From: Lampris incognitus
Taxonomy: Eukaryota > Chordata > Actinopteri > Lampriformes > Lampridae
NCBI RefSeq assembly: GCF_029633865.1
Contig: NC_079211.1
Coordinates: 10,590,794-10,654,793, forward strand
Length of the DNA stretch: 64,000 nt
Reading direction: 5' to 3'
The translations under genes and the position numbers were made by a program. The notes beneath the pieces were generated by a model. It ran no database searches and had not been told where the DNA came from. It was given only the letters and a program-made list of their open reading frames with translations. Shown one piece after another: positions 25,601-33,416 of the stretch (position 1 is the first letter of the stretch; every line of letters starts with the position of its first letter).

Positions 25601-28600
25601 GGGCATTCAGGTAGTGTAGCGGTCTATTCCGTTGACTACTGAGACAGGGATCACTGGTTCAAATCCCCATGTTACCTCCGGCTTGGTCGGGCGCTCTACA
25701 GACACAACTGGCCGTGTCTGTGGGTGAGAAGCCGGATGTGGGTGTGTGTCCTGGTCGCTGCACTAGCGCCTCCTCCGGCCAGTCGGGGCGCCTGTTCAGG
25801 GGGGAGGGGGAACTGGGGGGAATAGCGTGATCCTCCCACGCACTACGTCCCCCTGGTGAAACTCCTCACTGTCAGGTGAAAAGAAGCGGCTGGTGACTCC
25901 ACATGTATGGGAGGAGGCGTGTGGTAGTCTGCAGCCCTCCCCGGATCGGCAGAGGGGGTGGAGCAGCAACCAGGATGGCTTGGAAGAGTGGGGTAATTGG
26001 CCGGATACAATTGGGGGGGAAAAGGGGGGAGGGAGACTTGCAACTTGACTTTAACACCAGTGACTCGTGACTTGACTTGGACTTGAGCCTTTCCACTAGA
26101 AAGACTTGCTACCGTCTGCAAACCCAAAGAGTTTCTGCAAAACCAAATCCAGTATTAAATATGTTTGTTAAAGTTTTGAAACAGTATTAAATTTGATGAG
26201 GAGCACATCTTGACTTGTTTAGGACTTGAAACTAAAGTTTTTGACTCAGGACTTGCGTTCTTGAGTCTCTTTAAAAACTACGACTCGGTCCCACCTCTAA
26301 TATTTTGTTCAAATTCTTTTGGAGGTGTGGAAAAAAATTGTTATGTGAAACTTCAACAGGCAGACCAGCGCGTCCTGAAAGACTTCATGGCGGAGAAGCT
26401 CCCCAGGCTGATGGCTCACTTTGAGGAGCACAGCATCGACGTCTCCCTCATCACCTTCAACTGGTTCCTGGTGCTGTTTGTGGAGAGTCTCCCCAGTGAC
26501 ATCCTGCTGCGGGTGTGGGACGCCTTCCTCTACGAGGGCACCAAGGTACCCACACCCCAACACCACAAACACAACGGAAACGCAGCCGGCCGTCATGGCG
26601 AAGAAACGGGAGTTGTGTGGCCACTGCTGCACTAGCGCCCTCCTCTGGTCGGTCGGGGCGCCTGTTTTGGGGCGGGGAACTAGGTGGAATAGCGTGATCC
26701 TCCCACGTGCTACATCCCCCTGGTGAAACTCCTCACTGTCAGGTGAAAAGAAGCGGCTTGCCGACTCCACATGCATGGGAGGAGTTATGTGGTAGTGGCA
26801 GCCCTCCCCGGATCGGCAGAGGGGGTGGGGCAGCGCCCGGGACGGCTCGGAGAGCGGGGTGACTGACCGGATACAACTGGGGAGAAAAAGGGGGGGAAAT
26901 TAAAAAAAAAATCAAGACATCCCCGATTTAACCCGTCAGTAATTTACATATAAAACATTTTGCAGTCAATAAGCTCTCATATGGTGTTATTACACAGCCT
27001 CCAGTTCAGTTTATCGATATTGATTATTTCTTTGCTGGCTTCCAAAGAGGAAAAAAAAAAAAGAAAATCTTTTTTCCTCCAGGTGATATTCCGCTATGCT
27101 CTGGCCCTCTTCAAGTACAAAGAGGACGACATCCTGAAGATCCAGGACAACGTCGAGATCTACCAATACCTGCGCTTCTTCACCAAGACCATCTTCGACG
27201 GCAGGTAAGGAATCGCCTGGTTTTCCCGAGATCAGAGCACCGGGTCCGAATCTGTCCACGACTATAACCTTCACCGCGACCCGTTAACTTCCACGCCAAT
27301 CATCACACAGAAGTAACCAGGTGATATGAGTGAAGTAGATGTAACTGAGCTATGATGAGGGGTCACTCCTGAGTCGTAGAAGAGTAAAATAGAGACTTCT
27401 CTATATTTTTAGTTTGCTTCCTGGTCATTATAATACGCTGTTAGATATCATCTATATCAAACACTGTATGGGATGAATACACAATTCACATTGTACCAAA
27501 CACAAGTATTGTGCATCCTTTGTGTTGCAGCTGTTAAACTGGAATATAAAGTAAATATTGAATGTCGTGCTATTTTAATTATGGTTTTCTTACTCGGCAC
27601 CGCATTCAATATTCACCTTTATATTCAATATTCACCTTTATATTCAATATTCACCTTTATATTCAATATTCACCTTTATCTTCAGTATTCAATATTCCCC
27701 TTTATATTCAATATTCACCTTTATCTTCAATATTCACCTTTATCTTCAATATTTACCTTTATATTCAAGTGTAACAGATGATTGCTATTTATTCCTGCAA
27801 CACAAAGGTGTCACAATACTTGTGTTTGGTACAATGTGATTTGTGGATTAATCCAACAAGTTGTTTGTTACCAGCACTTTAAAGTGACAAGGAAGCAAAA
27901 GAGATAGGAGAGACCCTATTTTACTCATATTTCTCAGTAATTATCACTCAGTATAACTCAGTTTCAACCCGTTTTACTCGTATATTACTCGGTTATTTCT
28001 GTTTCATGAACAGCCTGTAATTTAAAGTCTTACCCACTTCACTCATTATTAAATTGAGCACTTCTTCGTTTGCATCTGTACTGTTTGCGTTTGGTTTCTG
28101 CTGTTCATGTATAATGCTGACATATCAGCATTTCATCAAGAACATTTGCTGCTGTTGGAAGGCGAAGCTTTTATTTTTCAGATCACCCAGACTAAATAAA
28201 ATATTCACAATATATCAAGATATAATCTAACGCACCCCCGACTTCACATGTTGGTAAACTGTTCTTGTCTGGCCCCAAGTATTATTATGGAGCTCCATCA
28301 GCACCCGAGTTCAAACAAACATCGTTGGGGCTTCTGGGTAGAGTAGCGGGGTCTATTCCGTTGCCTACCAACATGGGGATCGCCAGTTCGAATCCCCGCG
28401 TTACCTCCGGCTTGGTCGGGCGTCCGTACAGACACAATTGGCCGTGTCTTCGGGTGGGAAGCCAGATGTGGGTATGTGTCCTGGTCGCTGCACTAGCGCC
28501 TCCTCTGGTCAGTCGTGGCGCCTGTTCAGGGGGGAGGGGGAATAGCGTGATCCTCCCACGCGCTACGTCCCCCCTGGTGAAACTCCTCACTGTGAGGTGA

Positions 28601-29503
28601 AAGGAAGTGGCTGGGGACTCCACATGTATGGGAGGAGGCATGTGGTAGTCTGTAGCCCTCCCCGGATTGGCAGAGGAGGTGGAGCAGCGACCGGGGCGGC
28701 TCGGAAGAGTGGGGTAATTGGCCAAGTACAATGGGGGGGGGAGCAAACATCATTGAAGGACTTCAGTTCTTCACCCACTCAATCCGTCAGCCCGAGAGGA
28801 ACCTAAAGCCACCATACTGGGAGTGGAGATGGGAGGCAGATTTCAGGCAAATAATACTGGACTGGCGAGGGATTCTCTCCCTCGTCTTGTCTCTCCCTTT
28901 TCCTCGTGTACTATATATACACGGCGTGTCGCTGGCAGGACAGACACAGGAGCTATTTTTACCATTCACAGACACCTTCATGTTTAATTCAGAAAGCGGA
29001 GGCCCACGCCGGGATGCTGTAGAGAGGCCGCTGAACGCGAGAGTGAAATTTATCAGTCTCTACAGTCGCTGATGCTGTGGAAGGGCGAAAGCCTGTTTTC
29101 ATTCCACTCCTGTGGACTAAAACACTCCCAAATAAGACTGACCGATGTAGGCTCTCAGGTCCGAGGTATTCAACAACAGACACGTAAATGACTCCAACAG
29201 CTAGCCAAACTTAGCAGTGTGTCCTGAAACGCTGTGCGCCTGCAGTATTCATGGCGGCCATTCAGGGGGCCTTTCCTCATTTACTCTCCCTCTCTTGTCA
29301 GGAAGCTGACGGGCATCGCCTTCAGCGTCATGAACCCGTTCCCCCGCAGGCTGCTGCGGAACAGGCGCGCGGTGCACCTGGAGCGCCTGCAGGGGGAGCT
29401 ACGAGAGCTGGAGCAGCAGCAGAAGGAGTTTGTCACAGAGAGCGCTCAACGCAAGGACAAGGAGCTGGACACCATGGTCAGCGAGGACGACGATGAACTT
29501 TGA
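5436..29503 (+). CDS. tbc1d2: TBC1 domain family member 2 (Armus), partial gene, 14 exons
   Basis: TBC1D2 is a Rab GTPase-activating protein that turns off Rab7 on late endosomes and autophagosomes; the mammalian protein is recruited by Rac1 and acts at cell junctions. Exons join 5436-5559, 7781-7893, 11005-11252, 11424-11693, 15963-16088, 16730-16840, 18282-18454, 19024-19135, 21987-22187, 23227-23414, 24382-24502, 26360-26545, 27083-27204 and 29302-29503. They total 2297 bases (about 765 codons), all in phase, ending at TGA 29501-29503. The product has a linker, coiled coils, then a complete TBC domain with arginine and glutamine fingers. [18 protein letters not shown] matches TBC1D2 rather than TBC1D2B, although the extreme C-terminus (NPFP, RNRRA) is somewhat TBC1D2B-like. 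The mammalian protein is about 930 residues, so the PH-domain N-terminus is missing and probably lies before the window. Introns hold many SINEs and LINEs. Confidence 0.93.
5783..6162 (+). mobile_element. SINE-1 copy 2
   Basis: Nearly full-length SINE-1 in sense with tbc1d2. The flanks ATCTCCCATAAG and ATCTCCAATAGG look like a target-site duplication. Its 3' end abuts a Tc1 transposase fragment. Confidence 0.88.
6163..6500 (-). pseudogene. Tc1-like transposase fragment
   Basis: Read on the - strand, this carries [17 protein letters not shown], then GLFQDDNAP, then [14 protein letters not shown], typical of the C-terminal half of teleost Tc1 transposases. The second catalytic Asp and the final Glu are seen, but the DNA-binding N-terminus and first Asp are absent. 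A frameshift falls between the last two motifs, so the copy is dead. Confidence 0.88.
6752..6934 (-). mobile_element. tRNA-head SINE fragment (third type)
   Basis: On the - strand it begins GGGGCGGCCCGATGGTTCAC with GGTAGAGTGG (A-box-like) and then GGGTTCGAATCCGG (B box), followed by a CTCT-rich segment. It differs from SINE-1 and SINE-2. Confidence 0.65.
7020..7175 (+). mobile_element. RTE-type LINE 3' end fragment
   Basis: Contains GGGTTGCGTCAGGAAG followed by GCATCGGGCGTAAAA, a segment common near the 3' end of teleost RTE-type LINEs. It is non-coding. Confidence 0.55.
7345..7645 (+). mobile_element. LINE 3' end fragment
   Basis: The translation resembles the tail of a LINE reverse transcriptase (KTKLKTRLF) and is followed by GGATAAAAGCGTCTGCTAAA, a motif recurring at many teleost LINE 3' ends. 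The clade is not certain. Confidence 0.55.
7781..7893 (+). CDS. tbc1d2: tbc1d2 exon
   Basis: Acceptor CTTTATAG, donor GTATGT. It encodes [19 protein letters not shown] and a Pro-rich end ([12 protein letters not shown]). This is the variable linker between the PH domain and the coiled coil. Basic and serine-rich residues could be phosphorylated, which is inference. Confidence 0.88.
8343..10098. repeat. 40-bp minisatellite, about 44 units
   Basis: A 40-bp unit beginning near ATCACTAGAGTTAACTGTAA and ending in AGGTGGTCTC repeats for 1.75 kb inside the tbc1d2 intron between exons 7781 and 11005. Left units mostly read AGTAGAGGTGG and right units AGTGGAGGTGATC. A few units lack a short block. 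There are no spacers between units. Confidence 0.98.
10099..11004. other. Intron with no recognised feature
   Basis: AT-rich intronic sequence between the minisatellite and the next tbc1d2 exon. Short minus-strand frames here have no splice or family support. Confidence 0.6.
11005..11252 (+). CDS. tbc1d2: tbc1d2 exon
   Basis: Acceptor CTCGTTTCAG, donor GTACAG. It encodes a Pro/Ser-rich linker ([16 protein letters not shown]), a basic patch ([11 protein letters not shown]) and the beginning of the coiled coil ([19 protein letters not shown]). The basic patch could be a nuclear-type or membrane-binding signal, which is inference. Confidence 0.92.
11424..11693 (+). CDS. tbc1d2: tbc1d2 exon, coiled coil
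   Basis: Exactly 90 codons between CTCCTGCAG and GTGAGC. It encodes [19 protein letters not shown] and a long heptad-rich helix ending [14 protein letters not shown], matching the first coiled coil of TBC1D2 (mammalian ELVKILHKALEAAQQEKR). In mammals this region binds activated Rac1. Confidence 0.96.
11855..11950 (-). mobile_element. RTE-type LINE 3' fragment
   Basis: TTTTGGCTTCTCCCATTAGG and the following bases are the reverse complement of the 3' end of the RTE-type LINE family seen at 54455-56530. Confidence 0.6.
11990..12229 (-). mobile_element. L2-type LINE, 3' end part (split by insertion)
   Basis: Read on the - strand this is the 3' end of an L2/Rex1-like LINE. On the + strand it shows GGCAAATTTATTTATACAGC, TTCAGCAACAAGGCAATTCA and finally TTTAAAAGAACTGAGA. 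The element resumes at about 14066, so the RTE LINE at 12230-14065 jumped into it. Confidence 0.75.
12230..14065 (+). pseudogene. RTE/Rex3-like LINE, internally deleted, inserted in an L2 LINE
   Basis: The 5' part encodes an APE-type endonuclease in broken frames ([58 protein letters not shown]). The frame then skips the polymerase core and resumes with the C-terminal part ([62 protein letters not shown]). It ends in a short GATGA tandem run at about 14030-14062, which fits the tailed ends described for Rex3-like elements. The catalytic DD motif is missing, so it cannot move by itself. Confidence 0.85.
14066..14936 (-). pseudogene. L2-type LINE reverse transcriptase, main part
   Basis: On the - strand it reads [15 protein letters not shown], a YVDD catalytic box, [48 protein letters not shown] and [20 protein letters not shown]. 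These are standard non-LTR RT motifs in order. Frameshifts and stops break the frame. It is one part of the element also represented at 11990-12229 and 15232-15492. Confidence 0.85.
14937..15231 (+). mobile_element. RTE-type 3'-end insertion inside the L2 LINE
   Basis: It interrupts the L2 frame exactly between GNYK and CGVPQGS. It ends CTGTGGCGACCCTTGAA and then GCCGAAAGAAGAAGA, the usual 3' tail of teleost RTE LINEs, so it is a 5'-truncated + strand insert. Confidence 0.7.
15232..15492 (-). pseudogene. L2-type LINE reverse transcriptase, upstream part
   Basis: Encodes [35 protein letters not shown] and [13 protein letters not shown]. The motif A Asp of the polymerase (LDLSAAF) is present. 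The sequence continues into 14936 after the inserted RTE tail. Confidence 0.85.
15963..16088 (+). CDS. tbc1d2: tbc1d2 exon
   Basis: 42 codons between CACTGCAG and GTTGGC. It encodes [19 protein letters not shown] and a helix ending [12 protein letters not shown]. It corresponds to the hinge between the two coiled coils (mammalian VICKLSEKV). Confidence 0.92.
16581..16645. repeat. (CA)n microsatellite, about 32 units
   Basis: Uninterrupted CA run, ending about 85 bases before the exon at 16730. Confidence 0.97.
16730..16840 (+). CDS. tbc1d2: tbc1d2 exon, second coiled coil
   Basis: 37 codons between TTTGTAG and GTAGGT. It encodes [20 protein letters not shown] and [15 protein letters not shown], closely matching mammalian TBC1D2 (NCFLNSEIHQVTKIWRK). 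Confidence 0.94.
16977..17160. repeat. Dispersed repeat (GCTGCTCAGT type)
   Basis: Shares AAGGCACT, AGCTGCTCAGT and ACTGGGCAGCT-type stretches with 45998-46130 and 38549-38640. Unclassified. Confidence 0.45.
17390..17770 (+). pseudogene. Decayed non-LTR reverse transcriptase fragment
   Basis: Broken frames give [10 protein letters not shown] and WCVQNAAS, resembling the LDYCNALL and LVQNAAAR motifs of L2/Jockey-type RTs. No single open frame remains. Confidence 0.5.
18282..18454 (+). CDS. tbc1d2: tbc1d2 exon
   Basis: Acceptor GTCACACAG, donor GTACAC. It encodes [19 protein letters not shown] and [20 protein letters not shown], aligning with the CAYLQARNCQVESKYLAGL segment of mammalian TBC1D2. 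The last codon (Arg) is split with the next exon. Confidence 0.95.
19024..19135 (+). CDS. tbc1d2: tbc1d2 exon
   Basis: Acceptor TCCTCAG, donor GTCTGA. It encodes [20 protein letters not shown] and [17 protein letters not shown]. This is the best evidence for TBC1D2 over TBC1D2B, whose equivalent segment differs strongly. Confidence 0.95.
19277..19390. mobile_element. Partial hAT-type MITE, left end
   Basis: Resembles the left end of the MITE at 22442-22654 (GGCTGGTTT, TCACTTGTTGCTCCAGG). A matching right half (GCAGAACGGAAAACCAGC) appears at about 19940-19985, so the two may be the ends of one diverged element with a longer interior. Confidence 0.45.
19391..21052. other. Intron, nothing clear
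   Basis: Intronic DNA of tbc1d2. Small frames around 20034-20470 show no splice sites or recognised domains. The part near 19940-19985 may be the far end of a MITE. Confidence 0.5.
21053..21465 (-). mobile_element. SINE-2 copy A (GGCGGCACGGTGG type)
   Basis: On the - strand it begins GGGCGGCGCGGTGGCGCAGT, has a tRNA B box (GGGTTCGAGCCCC), contains GGAGTTTGCATGTTCTCCCC and ends in GGATGGATGG repeats. The family resembles teleost HAmo/V-type SINEs, from memory. A CA run sits inside at 21199-21224. Confidence 0.88.
21466..21986. other. Intron, nothing clear
   Basis: Sequence before the exon at 21987. No recognised repeat or exon. Confidence 0.5.
21987..22187 (+). CDS. tbc1d2: tbc1d2 exon, start of TBC domain
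   Basis: 67 codons between TGTCTGTAG and GTACAG. It encodes [18 protein letters not shown] and then [20 protein letters not shown], the first conserved TBC motif (LLRxGVPxxxRxxVW). Confidence 0.96.
22442..22654. mobile_element. hAT-type MITE with 8-bp target duplication
   Basis: The ends are long inverted repeats: CGGTGGTTCTCAATCAGGTC faces the reverse complement of GACCCGACTGAGAACCACTG, and GGTACGGCTGGTTTTC faces GAAAACCAGCCGTACC. Flanks TTTTATAG and GTTTATAG form an 8-bp duplication with one change. 8-bp duplications and a CAGTGGTTCTCA-like end point to hAT. Confidence 0.85.
23227..23414 (+). CDS. tbc1d2: tbc1d2 exon, TBC catalytic fingers
   Basis: Acceptor ATATTCCAG, donor GTACAG. It holds both catalytic fingers of TBC GAPs: the arginine finger in IQLDLHRTL (CGC 23290-23292) and the glutamine finger in IGYCQGLN (CAG 23401-23403). 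Both residues are intact, so the protein should be an active Rab GAP. Confidence 0.97.
23415..24381. other. AT-rich intron
   Basis: Contains a short GTA/GTAGTA repeat at about 23688-23735 and a TACTAATA-rich stretch at 24000-24240. No exon seen. Confidence 0.6.
24382..24502 (+). CDS. tbc1d2: tbc1d2 exon, TBC domain
   Basis: Acceptor CCACATCAG, donor GTCAGC. It encodes [20 protein letters not shown] and [18 protein letters not shown], the central TBC helices. Confidence 0.96.
24570..24597. repeat. (TAA)n microsatellite
   Basis: About nine TAA units just before SINE-2 copy B. Confidence 0.9.
24626..24995 (+). mobile_element. SINE-2 copy B
   Basis: Starts GGCGGCACGGTGG and ends in ATGGATGGATGGAT. 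It lacks the long CA run found in copies A, D and E. Confidence 0.88.
25490..26298. repeat. ACTTG-rich older repeat, split by SINE-1
   Basis: Recurrent GACTTG/ACTCAAGTC motifs lie on both sides (25490-25598 and 26034-26298) of SINE-1 copy 3. This is a dispersed teleost repeat of unknown class. Confidence 0.6.
25599..26033 (+). mobile_element. SINE-1 copy 3, full length with target duplication
   Basis: The flanks 25587-25598 (AGACTTGCGACT) and 26034-26045 (AGACTTGCAACT) form a 12-bp target duplication with one change. The copy shows the head, B box, central segment and G/A-rich tail, so it defines the family boundaries. Confidence 0.95.
26360..26545 (+). CDS. tbc1d2: tbc1d2 exon, TBC domain
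   Basis: 62 codons between CTTCAACAG and GTACCC. It encodes [38 protein letters not shown] and [15 protein letters not shown], almost the mammalian TBC1D2 text for this part. Confidence 0.97.
26618..26899 (+). mobile_element. SINE-1 copy 4, 5' truncated
   Basis: Starts inside the family at CACTGCTGCACTAGCGCC and continues to the G-rich tail. It lies about 70 bases after a tbc1d2 exon. Confidence 0.88.
27083..27204 (+). CDS. tbc1d2: tbc1d2 exon, end of TBC domain
   Basis: Acceptor TTTCCTCCAG, donor GTAAGG. It encodes [20 protein letters not shown] and [16 protein letters not shown], matching mammalian TBC1D2 ([23 protein letters not shown]). The last Arg codon is split with the final exon. 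Confidence 0.97.
27306..28000. mobile_element. Large inverted-repeat (foldback-like) element with central minisatellite
   Basis: The inner arms 27487-27530 and 27795-27838 are reverse complements at 42 of 44 bases. Weaker pairing continues outward (GCTTCCTGGTCA against TGACAAGGAAGC, and TAAAATAGAG against CCTATTTTA). Between the arms lies an 18-bp-type tandem repeat at 27604-27768. No terminal duplication could be fixed by eye. Confidence 0.75.
27604..27768. repeat. Minisatellite (ATTCAATATTCACCTTT unit)
   Basis: About nine units of 18 to 19 bp with variants (TATATTCAAT, TATCTTCAAT), sitting at the centre of the inverted-repeat element. Confidence 0.9.
28328..28743 (+). mobile_element. SINE-1 copy 5, full length
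   Basis: Flanked by CAAACATCGTTG (28316-28327) and CAAACATCATTG (28744-28755), a 12-bp target duplication with one change. It is in sense with tbc1d2, in its last intron. Confidence 0.94.
29302..29503 (+). CDS. tbc1d2: tbc1d2 last coding exon with stop
   Basis: Acceptor CTCTTGTCAG. It encodes [20 protein letters not shown], a charged helix ([14 protein letters not shown]) and an acidic tail (MVSEDDDEL), then TGA. The acidic end and NPFP motif recall TBC1D2B as well, so the C-terminus is less diagnostic than the middle. Confidence 0.95.
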
Positions 29504-30200
29504 CCTCGCCCGGACAGGCGTGGACCGAGCAATACGGGCGCTGTACCACCCCTACGCAAGGTTCAAAACAACTACTCAAGACTTTTCTCTCCGTCTCCCT
29601 TTGCCCTTCGTACCTGATGGTGGTTTGAAAGGTGACGCGATGACCAGGATCGGAGCTTTTGCTCGCTCGGTCCAGTTCAACAAAAGATGATATTCTGTAT
29701 TTGTACTTCCTGCTTTGGCTGCGGGTTCGACCAAACCACCCGAGAGATGCGGATATAAAGCCCACATCGCACAAGAACCACAACATCATGGAAGCTGCGT
29801 CGCGTTTCCAGCTCCGCAGCTTAAGATGCGTCTTCCTAACCGGGAGTCAAGTGGTTTGCTGCAGCGCCACCTACAGCCTTTCGTGTAAACCATTAACTTC
29901 ATCTGGTTATAAAGTAGTTAAGAGGTCAGAAACAGCCTCACAGTCCAAAGGTCACACGCCAACGAGCAAGGCGGTGAAACCCCGACCAGCTTTTTGATTG
30001 TTGGCCACTGTGGAGCGTCAGCTAAACGCCTAAAATGTATTGATCGTCCTCAAACAATGAACATTTTAAAAAGAGGACATGGACATTTACACTCATAACC
30101 TGTATTGATATTCACATTATTCTAAGTCTTAATGCACAGCGCCACACCTCAGTGTACGGCTGAGACAAAGAATTAAAAAGTGTATATTTGCTCTTAAAGG
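29504..30200 (+). other. tbc1d2: Probable tbc1d2 3' UTR
   Basis: Follows the stop without a break. An ATTAAA hexamer at 30172-30177 is a possible polyadenylation signal, with a T/G-rich stretch after it. The end is inferred. Confidence 0.5.
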
Positions 30201-30666
30201 GATACCTTACCTTGACACTGTATTTGAGTTGTTGTTGTTATTTTATGTCTTATCGTTATTTAAATGGTTATTTCCTCTGGTTCAGAGGAGAACACGTTCT
30301 TTGACCTTTTGCCAATCTAAAAGGGGAAAAAAAGGTGGCGTTATCGGCACAGAAGCCAAAGGGGCATCATACCGGTAAGCTTGTGGTCCGTGTTGAGGAA
30401 TGCCAACTATGGCCAAAATAAGAACCAAGTCAGCATCTACAAATATCTTTATAATTGCTTCTCATGGCTAACATGAAATCAGAGGATGAGTTTGGTTTTG
30501 GTTCTTGCACAGGAATGAAAAGCCAAATATGTAAATGAGTAGTTTGCTGCACAATGCTAATAACACTGAAATGGGCAAAGGACAAATGGTGAAGTTGATC
30601 ATACTCCAAATAACGTTCGACTCGGAAAGGTCATTATTCTCAAGCAGTTCATGTGTTTTTATCTAT

Positions 30667-31080
30667 TACCCCCCCCCCTTTTTTCTCCCCAATTGTACCC
30701 GGCCAATTACCCCTCTTCCGAGCAGTCCCGGTCGCTGCTCCACCCCCTCTGCCGATCCAGGGAGGGCTGCAGACTACCACATGCCTCCTCCCATACGTGT
30801 GGAGTCGCCAGCCGCTTCTTTTCACCTGACAGTGAGGAGTTTCACCAGGGGGATGTAGTGCATGGGAGGATCACGCTACCCCCCCCAGTTCCCCCCTGAA
30901 CAGGCGCCCCGACCGACCAGAGGAGGCGCTAGTGCAGTGACATCCAGCTTCCCACCTGCAGACACGGCCAATTGTGTCTGTAGGGACGCCCGACCAAGCC
31001 GGAGGTAACACGGGGATTCGAACCGGCGATCCCAGTGTTGGTAGGTAATGGAATAGACCGCTAGGCTACCCGGACGCCCT
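30667..31080 (-). mobile_element. SINE-1 copy 6
   Basis: Near full-length copy between the two genes. The - strand head is at the 31080 side, with an intact B-box region. Confidence 0.9.
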
Positions 31081-32510
31081 TTATGTAACACTTCTATTTA
31101 GTTTTCTTCCTCTTGACGTCTCATCCACAACCATGACCCAACAGAACAAGGCCACTGAAAAAAAAAGAAAAGAAAAAAAAGAACAGCCCAACAAAAAGGT
31201 CAAATTTTCCATTTTATTATTTTTCTTAAAAAAAAAACCCAAAACAAATATACATAAGAAATGATAAATATAAAAATCAAACAAGAACAAAAAAAGTTGT
31301 CCAGTGTTACAAACAACTCCTTCACTGCAGGGAATAACTGAACGCTCGTGCGGCGGCGGCCGACAGCCGGACTGCTGTAGGCCTGTTCTTCAGTTTGGGG
31401 TTTCGCTTTCCCAGCGTTTCCCTTGTGACCGGAACAGACGTGCAGTTTTCCACGTCTGAAGGGGGGTTAACAAAACAAATAAAAAAAAAAAACCTGAACT
31501 GTGACTTTGTAAATGAATAAAGCTATCCTCCTATCGGTTAGTGTTTTTAGTCCTGTGAATCTCCATTTAAATATTCACACCTCACAAAGATGGCGCGCTG
31601 TGAAAAACGGCAAGAAGAAGAAGAAGAAAAATAAACATGGACATGCAAGTCGTTCTGTAGTCTTTCAGGTTCTCAAATCGCTGCGAGCTTTACAACACCG
31701 GTCCGTTGCTCTGAACAGGATCCCCCAACCTCTGGCTGAATGGCAGCCAACATCCAGACCTCAGACTGATGCTGTTTGAAAGACGTTACCACGGTTACCA
31801 AAAAACAACCCAAAATAACCATGCCATTAATCCCAGTTCCACCAGAACAGCGCCACCTGGTGGAGACCCTACTCTGACTGTTGAGTTTGGCAAACAAACC
31901 AGCGCTCTGCATTCACTTGTCAAAAGAAATCCATGAAACGGTACATAAAGTAAAATAAAACCCGTACAGATGATTCAGAAACCCCGGTGTCTCTTCGGCA
32001 AAAGGTATTGAGGTGATTCACAACCTTAAAAGAACCCTTGACGTGATTTTATTTCAGGGGTCATCTGGTTAACAGTAGGTATCCTTTTTGTTTTTTTTCT
32101 TCTTCCCCCCCAAACGGCGGGTGTGTTATTTGGGAAGGGACCTCCTGAGTCGCTGTGCCGTAACTGGGTTTGTGTGTCCGGTGACGGCGGTCATACGCAG
32201 CCCGCGGGCGGGAAAAAAAAAAGAAAAAAAAAGAAAACGTTCCGGGTTCGATGACGTTGACACTTCCTGTGCGCCTTCAGCTTAAAAGCTCCCGTTTCTT
32301 CTCGTAGCGTTTTCTTTTTTTTTTTACTACGGGGTCCCTCTGCCCACTGAACAAGCATGTCTATAGCATAACTGACTGACTGAGCTACAGACAGTCGACT
32401 AGGAATACAGCTGTTTTAAAATGGTTTTTCGGTGCTGAAATTAAGACCATGTTAGTAGTGCAATTTCATAACATGCTTTGGGCATTCGAGAGTCGCTCCG
32501 ATCAAAGTGT

Positions 32511-32649
32511 AACCGGTTATTTTCTTGCCCGGTGCGGGATTCGATACGGCGTGTGCTGCACCACAAGGCGACGTCAATAACCGCTCGGCTAAGGGGTCAG
32601 ACCCGCTAGCTAGGGGCTAACGTGTCTTATTGGTAGTTTACAGTCGTCT
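32511..32649 (-). mobile_element. tRNA-head SINE (fourth type), unit 1
   Basis: On the - strand it has TTAGCCGAGCGGTTA (A-box-like), then GTATCGAATCCCGCACC (B-box-like). An almost identical unit follows at 32749. Confidence 0.7.
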
Positions 32650-32748
32650 CCCTCCCCGGAAGCGCGCCCCCGCGCTTTGTTCTTCCCGCGCTCCGAAGAG
32701 ACTTCTGAGGATCTGCGCACTTCCGGATCCCACCGCTGCCGCCAATGT

Positions 32749-32886
32749 AATCGGTTATTTTGTTGCCTGGTGCGGGATTCGATACGGGGTGTACTGCACC
32801 ACAAGGCGACGTCACTAACCGCTCGGCTAAAGGGTCAGACCCGTTAGCTAGGGGCTAACGTGTATTATTAGTAGTTTACAATAGAC
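32749..32886 (-). mobile_element. tRNA-head SINE (fourth type), unit 2
   Basis: About 90 percent identical to 32511-32649 and in the same orientation, with roughly 100 bases of CpG-rich sequence between. Either a tandem duplication or two independent insertions. Confidence 0.7.
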
Positions 32887-33100
32887 GACCCCCCCCCAAC
32901 GTACATGCGTAATATTTCATAGCTTAATCGTAGTGTTAGAGAAGGCGGACTACGCCGACAGGCTACACGAAGAGTTCCTTCTCGAAGCTTAAGGGAACCA
33001 CTTCAGCGAGATATGACAACCTTAAGTTTCTGTCATTACCTCTGAAATCGACACGGCCGCAATGTGAGGAAGCGTTCAAGTCCTGGTTGTGTGTGTGTCC

Positions 33101-33416
33101 TCCCCCCTCCCCCTCCCCAATTGTATTCGACCCCACTCTTCCAAGCCGTCCCGGTCGCTGCTCCACCCCCTCTACCGATCCCGAGAGGGCTGCGGGCTTC
33201 CACATGCCTCCTCTGATTCACATGGTGTCACCGGCCGCTTCTTTTCACCTGACAGTGGGGAGTTTCGCCAGGGGGGGTGTAGCACGTGGGAGGATCACGC
33301 TATTCCCCCCGGTTCCCCGTCCCAGAACAGGCGCCCCGACCGACCAGAGGAGGCGCTAGGTCAGCGACCGGGACACACACACACCCACATCCGGCTTCCC
33401 ACCCGCAGACACGGGG
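33101..33416 (-). mobile_element. SINE-1 copy 7, head missing
   Basis: Shares the tail and middle of SINE-1 but stops near CCCGCAGACACGG, before the tRNA-like head. Confidence 0.87.

Noticed and set aside
32511..32886. LTR pair of a retrovirus-like element
   Set aside because: The direct repeats carry tRNA A/B-box-like sequence and the space between is only about 100 bases, with no gag or pol.
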